Source: Bacteroidota bacterium (lineage in GTDB: Bacteria; Bacteroidota; Bacteroidia; Flavobacteriales; Flavobacteriaceae). From it: 6,248 bases of DNA. The number at the start of each line of letters is the position of its first letter. Positions within the stretch are counted from its first letter, which is position 1. Made by a program: the position numbers and the translations under genes. Shown piece by piece: positions 1-4,084 of the stretch. The stretch is taken from assembly GCA_006227965.1 (NCBI GenBank), contig SBFL01000148.1, forward strand, positions 1-6,248, given 5' to 3'. The notes under the pieces were generated by a model, which was not told where the DNA came from, did no database searches, and worked only from the letters and a program-made list of their open reading frames with translations.

Positions 1-385
1 CTATTTAGGCGGTAATTCCGGGTGCACGGGGAAGATCGGCGTGGTCGGCTTTTGTTTCGGCGGATGGATCTCCAACATGATGGCCGTGCGCATTTCCGGA
101 CTGTCGGCTGCCGTGCCCTTCTACGGGGGCCAGCCCGCAACAGACATGGTGCCCGAAATCCAGGCACCGCTTATGCTGCATTATGCCGGGCTTGACGAGC
201 GGGTCAACAAGGGCTGGCCGGAGTACGAGGCTGCCCTGAAAGCCCATGGCAAGGAATACCAGGTCTTTTTCTACCCGGAAAAAAACCATGGCTTCCACAA
301 CGACACCACCCCCCGCTACGACAAGGAAGCCGCAGAGCTGGCCTGGAGCCGCACCGTGGAATTCTTTAAAGAAAAGCTGGCATAG
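1..385 (+). CDS. Dienelactone hydrolase family protein (3' part, 5' end outside window)
   Basis: This is the C-terminal part of an alpha/beta-hydrolase of the dienelactone hydrolase (DLH) family. The reading frame begins at base 2 and is open from the window edge, leaving 127 visible residues before TAG at 383-385. The nucleophile motif GFCFGG puts the catalytic Cys at 53-55. The acid Asp lies in AGLDERVN (codon 194-196), and the His in EKNHGFHN (codon 287-289). The Cys-Asp and Asp-His spacings (47 and 31 residues) fit the classical DLH Cys-Asp-His triad, so the visible part looks catalytically intact. Family members are cytoplasmic and hydrolyse dienelactone or related ester and lactone substrates, but the true substrate cannot be read from sequence, and many paralogues do not act in chlorocatechol degradation. 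A GTG at 41 is an internal Val codon, not a start, because homology to the family ([12 protein letters not shown]) continues upstream of it. The gene converges on the slipin gene with a 46-nt gap. Confidence 0.9.
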   Translation, partial: YLGGNSGCTGKIGVVGFCFGGWISNMMAVRISGLSAAVPFYGGQPATDMVPEIQAPLMLHYAGLDERVNKGWPEYEAALKAHGKEYQVFFYPEKNHGFHNDTTPRYDKEAAELAWSRTVEFFKEKLA

Positions 386-428
386 GGGGAGGTAAACTCC
401 CGCCCGTCAATTCCCCCCTGCCTTTTTT
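384..428 (+). terminator. Possible intrinsic terminator of the DLH gene
   Basis: In the convergent gap, AGGGGG (384-389) can pair with CCCCCT (414-419). A smaller alternative hairpin, GGGAG (387-391) with CTCCC (397-401), lies inside it. The long stem is followed by GCC and six T residues at 423-428, which suits termination on the + strand. The outer loop is long (24 nt) and the inner stem is far from the T-run, so the fold is only moderately convincing. No comparable T-run exists for the minus-strand slipin transcript. Confidence 0.35.
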
Positions 429-431
429 ATC

Positions 432-1169
432 CTACTCTTTGGGGTTCCGGGGCAGTACCTCCTCAGGGAACGGGAAGAGGATGGTGGAGTTCTTCTCCGC
501 GGCAATATTGGACAGGGTCTGATACAACCTCAGCTTTATGGCCGAAGGAGACTGGTCTATTTTCTTTCCGGCTTCAAGCAGCGTGCCGGCTGCCTGCTCC
601 TCGGCCTGGGCCAGGATCACCCGGGCCCGGCGGGAGCGCTCAGCTTCGGCCTGGTTGGCCATCATCCGGCGCATGTTCTCCGGCAGCTGGATGTCCTTGA
701 TCTTCACATCTATGATCTCGATCCCCCAGTCCCGGGTTTCATGTTCCACGATATGCTTGATGTTCTTGCCCATTTCCTCCCTTTTGGACAGGATGGTGTC
801 CAGTTCCACTTTCCCGCATACATCCCTGAGGGCGGCCTGTGAAAGCTGGGAGATCGCATAATCGTATTCCTCCACTTCCAGAACCGCTTTCTCCGGATCT
901 TCGATCTTGAAAAACACCACCCCGTAAATTCTGCAGGGCACATTGTCCTCCGTCATCACTTCCTGGGAAAGGATGTTGACAGTGATCACACGGATGTCGA
1001 CTTTCTGGATGGTCTCCACCACGGGGATAATCCATCGAAATCCCGGCTGGAGGGTCTTTACATACTTGCCGAAACGGAACTTCAGGGCGCGCTTGTATTC
1101 ATAAACGATACGGATCCCGGCAAAGAAGAAGATCAACAGCAGGGTTCCGAAAAACAACATTGGGTTCAT
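432..1169 (-). CDS. Slipin / stomatin-like SPFH (band 7) membrane protein
   Basis: A 245-residue stomatin-like protein. Residues about 3-22 form one hydrophobic N-terminal segment that anchors it in the inner membrane. The SPFH/band 7 domain follows (about 24-190) and includes the family segment PGFRWIIPVVETIQKVDIR. A charged, Ala/Glu-rich helix (ERSRRARVILAQAEEQAA) comes next and is typical of slipin oligomerisation. The C-terminal block ENxTILFPFPEE-like (here EKNSTILFPFPEE) is also characteristic. The length matches ordinary slipins (about 250 residues), so the protein appears complete. Slipins assemble into membrane-associated rings or microdomains and are often encoded next to an NfeD-family protein; no NfeD gene is seen here. 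The ATG at 1167-1169 is preceded by an AT-rich stretch without Shine-Dalgarno. The gene starts 11 nt after the stop of the six-helix membrane protein gene, so the two are probably cotranscribed and perhaps coupled. The physiological role is not deducible from sequence. Confidence 0.92.
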   Translation of the reverse strand: MNPMLFFGTLLLIFFFAGIRIVYEYKRALKFRFGKYVKTLQPGFRWIIPVVETIQKVDIRVITVNILSQEVMTEDNVPCRIYGVVFFKIEDPEKAVLEVEEYDYAISQLSQAALRDVCGKVELDTILSKREEMGKNIKHIVEHETRDWGIEIIDVKIKDIQLPENMRRMMANQAEAERSRRARVILAQAEEQAAGTLLEAGKKIDQSPSAIKLRLYQTLSNIAAEKNSTILFPFPEEVLPRNPKE

Positions 1170-1180
1170 AACATATAAAT

Positions 1181-1852
1181 TTAAGGGTTGAACTGATTTT
1201 CAAAGGGACGGTCCCCGGCAATACCATCTCCCGGCTGCCCTTCCTGACGCCACAGCCCGAGGTCCAGGCAGATGAACCAGGCCAGGAAACTGGAGAACGT
1301 TATTTTCTGGATCAGGGGAAGGGCCTGCAGGTACCTCCCGGTCTCGTAAATGGCGTAATTTACCAGGAAAATCACCAGACACCACCATCCGAAGAGAGCG
1401 AGGGTTTTTAACCCCTGCCCCCAGAGGCCAATCAAAAGCAAGATGAGGGCGATCAGGCCGAAACCACCGGCGATGTATACCGTCAGGTCATGGGTATCGG
1501 CCCTCAGGAAAACCATGGTTCCCAGGGCGGCCATACCGCTGTAGCGCAACAACTGCTTAGACCAGAGAGGAGCCCTGGCAAGGGCCGGAAGCTGATACCA
1601 TAATACTGCGAGGCCCAGGGCCAGGAAACCCAGGGCAACCCGGGCCCAGTGCCGGCCCGTATTCAGCACCCCGTTTACTGCACGGGTATCCAGCAGGTCG
1701 CAGAGGTAGTTGTGTCGCCAGCTAAATCCCGTCTGCCCGGGGTTGTTCCAGGAGCCCCCGGGATATAATCCGGCAGCAATGAGATAGCACAAAACGAACA
1801 ATGCCATCCCGAGCAGGGGGATCCAATGCCTTAAGCGGATTTTCATATGCAT
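1181..1852 (-). CDS. Six-helix integral membrane protein of unassigned function (DUF998-like)
   Basis: This is a hydrophobic protein of 223 residues from the ATG at 1850-1852. Alternative starts are the in-frame TTG at 1859-1861 and ATG at 1844-1846. An AAGGA sits 13 nt before the chosen ATG and only 4 nt before the TTG, so the start is uncertain. About six membrane segments are visible: LLGMALFVLCYLIAAGLY near the N-terminus, two around residues 72-118, two around 123-168, and one near 181-200. Between helices 1 and 2 lies a polar, conserved-looking block (about residues 28-61) with YPGGSWNN, GFSWRHNYLCDLLD and AVNG. It resembles the first extracytoplasmic loop of DUF998-type proteins, though I would not assign the family firmly. 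A TRADTHD-like polar patch (RADTHD) follows helix 3. The hydrophilic C-terminus is rich in Gly, Asp and Glu. It is the first gene of the unit ending in the slipin gene, so the two may work together in the membrane. Confidence 0.82.
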   Translation of the reverse strand: MHMKIRLRHWIPLLGMALFVLCYLIAAGLYPGGSWNNPGQTGFSWRHNYLCDLLDTRAVNGVLNTGRHWARVALGFLALGLAVLWYQLPALARAPLWSKQLLRYSGMAALGTMVFLRADTHDLTVYIAGGFGLIALILLLIGLWGQGLKTLALFGWWCLVIFLVNYAIYETGRYLQALPLIQKITFSSFLAWFICLDLGLWRQEGQPGDGIAGDRPFENQFNP

Positions 1853-1919
1853 GAGCTTCAAAGGGTCCTTGTGAATTTCCCAGAAGATACGCCGTTGCCG
1901 GACGGGTTAAAATGATAAA

Positions 1920-1942
1920 GGTCAGCTGGGCTGAACCTGACC
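1920..1942. promoter_or_regulatory. Nested inverted repeat, possible operator or hairpin
   Basis: GGTCAG (1920-1925) and CTGACC (1937-1942) are exact reverse complements. A second, overlapping dyad, TCAGC-TGG-GCTGA (1922-1934), lies inside. The two pairings are mutually exclusive, as if two alternative folds or two protein half-site spacings were possible. The site lies in the divergent region upstream of the six-helix protein gene. Short repeats of this size occur by chance, so a regulatory role is only suggested by position. Confidence 0.25.
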
Positions 1943-1980
1943 ACCACCTCCCTGAAATAACCGAAATTTAACATTCCGCC

Positions 1981-1992
1981 TGACCTGCGTCA
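1981..1992. promoter_or_regulatory. Short palindrome TGAC-N4-GTCA
   Basis: TGAC CTGC GTCA is a 4-nt spaced dyad located 58 nt before the DUF2953-like gene. The arms are only 4 nt, and no known regulator can be assigned. It is recorded because it sits where an operator for the plus-strand operon would be expected. Confidence 0.15.
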
Positions 1993-2035
1993 TGGCAGTA
2001 ACCCTTTGCATATATTTCCTTTGGTGGGCACAAAA

Positions 2036-2040
2036 AAAGG
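2036..2040 (+). promoter_or_regulatory. Ribosome binding site supporting the GTG start at 2050
   Basis: AAAGG, preceded by a run of A residues, lies 9 nt before the GTG at 2050-2052. It decides the start: the next in-frame ATG (2092) would cut away most of the N-terminal membrane segment and has no such motif. It is the only well-placed Shine-Dalgarno-like motif noticed in the window. Confidence 0.55.
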
Positions 2041-2049
2041 TGACTAAAC

Positions 2050-2559
2050 GTGGTTCTAACCTCGATACTTGTCTTGCTGGCCATATTCCTGATGTACTTG
2101 CTGTGGATGCCCATGGAACTGTGCATTGACAGCTACAGCCAACGGTATTTCATGCGGTTGGGGATCCTGGCACGAATAGGGGTGGAGAAGGACCCCGTGG
2201 AACTGATACGGCTTCATCTTAAAATATTTTTCCTGAATTTTTACTGGCGTCCTTCGGATATCCGTTCATGGGGCGGGCCAAGAAAGAAATCGGCCTCAAA
2301 ACGCAAAGGCAGTAAAAAACAGGGCATAACCTTTTACCGGGTGAAGAGGCTGCTGAATTCATTCCGGGTTAAATCCTTCAGACTGGAACTGGATACCGGG
2401 AACCCTGTGCTCAACGCCAAATTGTATCCCTGGGTTTACTTTATCGGACAGCAGGCAGGGGATGTGGGGATCAACTTCCTCGGCCGCAATTATATTTCGC
2501 TTCAGATCGTCAACCGACCGATATATATTCTTAACGCATTTATTAACCCAAAAAAATGA
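2050..2559 (+). CDS. Membrane-anchored DUF2953-like (YtfI-like) protein
   Basis: A 169-residue protein starting at GTG, supported by an upstream AAAGG. Residues about 3-20 are one strongly hydrophobic segment (TSILVLLAIFLMYLLWM), most simply a membrane anchor. The next part (about 21-65) alternates hydrophobic and polar residues like beta strands. A very basic linker rich in Lys, Arg and Ser follows (about 77-92, RKKSASKRKGSKK). The C-terminal part (about 105-165) carries FRLELDTGNPVLNAKLYPW and a second beta-rich stretch ending in a hydrophobic NRPIYILNAFI. This arrangement resembles DUF2953 proteins such as Bacillus subtilis YtfI, but the protein is shorter and the similarity is judged by eye. 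The main support is context: the next gene, overlapping by 4 nt (ATGA at 2556-2559), is a YtfJ-family gene, just as ytfI precedes ytfJ in Bacillus. Biochemical function is unknown. Confidence 0.8.
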   Translation: MVLTSILVLLAIFLMYLLWMPMELCIDSYSQRYFMRLGILARIGVEKDPVELIRLHLKIFFLNFYWRPSDIRSWGGPRKKSASKRKGSKKQGITFYRVKRLLNSFRVKSFRLELDTGNPVLNAKLYPWVYFIGQQAGDVGINFLGRNYISLQIVNRPIYILNAFINPKK

Positions 2560-2933
2560 GTATTATGGAATTACATTTTGAAGAATTACTGGAAAAGATC
2601 ACGGAGTTTATGAAAACGGAGGCCAACACCGAAACCGTGGTGGGCAAGCCTTTTGAACTTGGCGAATTCACCTGTGTTCCCGTAATAAAAGTGGGAATGG
2701 GCTTTGGTTCCGGAGGAGGTGAAGGGACCGAGATGAAAAAAGGCAAGGGCCAGGGTGCCGGGGGCGGTGCCGGAATGGGAATAGAACCCATCGGCTTCCT
2801 GGTAACCAAAGGGGACCACATCTCCTTCCTGCAGGCAGGCAAGACAAGTGGCTTGGCGGCTGCTTTTGAAAAAGTGCCGGACCTGATTGAAAAACTCGCA
2901 AAACAGCGAAATAAGGAAGAAGAACTGGTATAA
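2556..2933 (+). CDS. GerW/YtfJ-family protein
   Basis: A 125-residue protein of the YtfJ/GerW family (Pfam Spore_YtfJ). The N-terminus is an amphipathic helix (about 5-20). The family core follows: VGKPFELGEFTCVPVIKV (about 29-46), a glycine-rich loop GFGSGGGEG (49-57), a Lys/Gly-rich insertion, a second glycine run GAGGGAGMG (67-75), and then IEPIGFLVTKGDHISFLQ (about 76-93). A C-terminal helix, VPDLIEKLAKQR, is typical of the family. There is no signal peptide or membrane segment. In Bacillus, YtfJ (GerW) is involved in spore germination, but homologues occur in many bacteria that do not sporulate, where the role is unknown. The ATG at 2556 overlaps the upstream stop in an ATGA, so translation is probably coupled. 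A second ATG at 2565 is an alternative. An intrinsic terminator follows 7 nt after the stop. Assignment to the family is firm; function is not. Confidence 0.9.
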   Translation: MSIMELHFEELLEKITEFMKTEANTETVVGKPFELGEFTCVPVIKVGMGFGSGGGEGTEMKKGKGQGAGGGAGMGIEPIGFLVTKGDHISFLQAGKTSGLAAAFEKVPDLIEKLAKQRNKEEELV

Positions 2934-2940
2934 AAGCTGA

Positions 2941-2968
2941 AAAAGCGCGCCTCCCCGGGCGCGCTTTT
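2941..2968 (+). terminator. Strong intrinsic terminator after the YtfJ-family gene
   Basis: A perfect 11-bp stem pairs AAAAGCGCGCC (2941-2951) with GGCGCGCTTTT (2958-2968) around a 6-nt loop, TCCCCG. The right arm ends in four T residues followed by ATTTAAAT. The A-rich left arm makes the structure nearly symmetric, so it could also terminate from the other strand. It separates the DUF2953-like/YtfJ operon from the SDR gene, which therefore needs its own promoter in the 32-nt gap or upstream read-through. Confidence 0.85.
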
Positions 2969-3000
2969 ATTTAAATCTGTAACTTACCTTCAAAAATTAC

Positions 3001-3930
3001 ATGCAAACGATTCTGGGAGCCGGCGGATCCATGGGATCGCTGCTGGCGCGCGAACTGCAAAGCTACACCGACCAGGTCCGACTGGTGAGCCGAAATCCAA
3101 AGCGGGTAACCGAATCGGACCTGCTATTTCCGGCCGATCTTATGGACGCCTCCCAGACAGAAAAGGCGGTGGAAGGTTCGGAGGTAGCCTACCTGATTGT
3201 CGGATTTCCTTACAAAACCAGGGTTTGGCAAACCGCCTGGCCGGCGGTCATGGAAAACGTGATCCGGGCCTGTCTGGCACACAACACCCGCCTGGTCTTC
3301 TTTGACAATGTCTATATGTACGACCCAACTTCCCTGGACCCCATGCTGGAAACACACCCAATAGGCCCGATCAGCCGCAAAGGCAGGGTACGGGAATCGA
3401 TTGCCAGCAGGCTTATGGACCATGTGCATAACGGGTCCCTAAAGGCCCTGATAGCACGGTGCGCAGATTTCTACGGCCCCTCCATTGAGAGGAACAGCAT
3501 CCTGACCGAAACGGTTTTCAAGCCCCTTAGCCAGGGAAAGAAAGCAACCTGGTTGGGGCGGCCTGACAAGAAACACTCCTACACCTACACCCCAGATGCA
3601 GCGAAAGCCACAGCCCTGCTGGGAAACAGCCCGGAAGCCTACGGGGAAGTCTGGCACCTCCCCACAGCACCCGATCCATTTACAGGTCAGCAATGGGTGG
3701 AGCATATTGCCATGGCCCTTGGTGCCGAACCCCGGTATCGTGTGGGAAGAAAAGGCCTGCTGCAATTTTTGGGGCTGTTCTCATCCATAATGCGCGAGAC
3801 TTCCGAGATGCTCTACCAGTATGACCGCGATTACGTCTTTGACAGTTCAAAATTCGAGCGGCATTTCAACATGAAACCCACACCCTATAAAGAAGGGATC
3901 CGACAGGTGGTGGATGCAGATTTTTCATGA
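3001..3930 (+). CDS. Atypical NAD(P)-binding SDR / NAD-dependent epimerase-dehydratase-like protein
   Basis: A 309-residue cytoplasmic protein with the fold signature of extended short-chain dehydrogenases. The dinucleotide-binding motif GxxGxxG is at residues 6-12 (GAGGSMG) after strand TIL. SRNP (about 30-33) fits the end of strand 2 with an Arg that often favours NADP. D47 in PADLMD fits the adenine-ring contact. The VYLIVGFP-like segment (AYLIVGFPY) follows strand 4, and RLVFFDNVYMYD (97-108) is strand 5. IARCADFYGP (C-terminal to strand 6) is characteristic of extended SDRs. The expected catalytic Tyr-x-x-x-Lys is not seen: the aligned stretch reads RKGRVRESIA (126-135), with Lys127 and Arg131 where Tyr and Lys would be. 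It may therefore be a non-catalytic or altered-mechanism member. The start at 3001 leaves the motif close to the N-terminus, as usual; there is no obvious Shine-Dalgarno. It stands alone between a terminator and the channel gene. The substrate is unknown. Confidence 0.88.
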   Translation: MQTILGAGGSMGSLLARELQSYTDQVRLVSRNPKRVTESDLLFPADLMDASQTEKAVEGSEVAYLIVGFPYKTRVWQTAWPAVMENVIRACLAHNTRLVFFDNVYMYDPTSLDPMLETHPIGPISRKGRVRESIASRLMDHVHNGSLKALIARCADFYGPSIERNSILTETVFKPLSQGKKATWLGRPDKKHSYTYTPDAAKATALLGNSPEAYGEVWHLPTAPDPFTGQQWVEHIAMALGAEPRYRVGRKGLLQFLGLFSSIMRETSEMLYQYDRDYVFDSSKFERHFNMKPTPYKEGIRQVVDADFS

Positions 3931-3981
3931 TTTTTCCTTTAACTTCGGGCAGGAACATCCCAACTCAGGCATTCTTCTGTG

Positions 3982-4014
3982 GTTGCGTTCCTTTAAATTA
4001 TTGTAGTACTTTTA
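3982..4014 (+). promoter_or_regulatory. Candidate Bacteroidota-type promoter for the mechanosensitive channel gene
   Basis: TACTTTTA (4007-4014) matches seven of eight positions of the Bacteroidota -7 element TAnnTTTG. TTG (3983-3985) lies 21 nt upstream, in the range known for the -33 element. Transcription would begin about 4021, giving a leader of some 64 nt before the ATG at 4085. This is pattern matching only; the motif is short and AT-rich. Confidence 0.35.
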
Positions 4015-4019
4015 AGTAC
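4006..4019. promoter_or_regulatory. Perfect palindrome over the -7-like box
   Basis: GTACTT (4006-4011) and AAGTAC (4014-4019) are exact inverted repeats around a TT centre. The palindrome covers the whole TACTTTTA element, a position where a dimeric repressor would block transcription. No regulator can be named from the sequence. Confidence 0.35.
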
Positions 4020-4063
4020 CGGAAGCGCTATTTTCAGTAAAAAAACAGCCCCGCGCCTTCCGG
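4019..4063 (+). promoter_or_regulatory. Long hairpin in the leader of the channel gene
   Basis: CCGGAAGCGC (4019-4028) can pair with GCGC-C-TTCCGG (4053-4063), giving six plus four base pairs with one bulged C at 4057. The loop is 24 nt and includes a run of seven A residues. It is not followed by a T-run, so it does not look like a terminator of the SDR gene. If transcription starts near 4021, it would form almost at the 5' end of the mRNA and could protect it or influence translation. No known riboswitch is recognised. Confidence 0.4.
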
Positions 4064-4084
4064 CTGGATTTAACACCTGAGCGT

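Larger units (their letters stand above)
1862..2049. other. Divergent intergenic region with small inverted repeats
   Basis: This 188-nt gap separates the minus-strand membrane/slipin unit from the plus-strand DUF2953-like/YtfJ pair, so it should hold both promoters. No convincing ORF, RNA gene or complete Bacteroidota promoter (TTG plus TAnnTTTG at proper distance) was found on either strand. TATATTTC at 2011-2018 resembles a -7 box for the plus-strand gene, but no -33 element is at the expected spacing. Two dyad symmetries, at 1920-1942 and 1981-1992, could be operator sites. Confidence 0.5.

Noticed and set aside
41..43. GTG as the start of a short hydrolase gene
   Set aside because: The reading frame is open upstream to the window edge, and the upstream residues TGKIG belong to the conserved DLH strand before the nucleophile, so this codon is an internal Val.
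538..861. Plus-strand open frame opposite the slipin gene
   Set aside because: It lies wholly inside the slipin coding region, which has clear family motifs. Its Ser/Arg-rich translation looks like a mirror of that gene and matches no family.
2701..2790. Glycine-rich, repeat-like stretch
   Set aside because: The GG-rich bases encode the two conserved glycine loops of the YtfJ family. There is no exact tandem repeat unit.
2543..2842. Minus-strand open frame rich in Pro
   Set aside because: The Pro-rich protein is the antisense reading of the glycine codons of the YtfJ-family gene, which is a recognised family.
2985..2992. TACCTTCA as a -7 promoter box for the SDR gene
   Set aside because: Only the TA and TT positions match TAnnTTTG, and the -33 element would fall within the terminator stem, so it is too weak to annotate.
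3439..3765. Minus-strand open frame opposite the SDR gene
   Set aside because: It is antisense to a continuous, conserved SDR reading frame and has no recognisable motifs or start signals.
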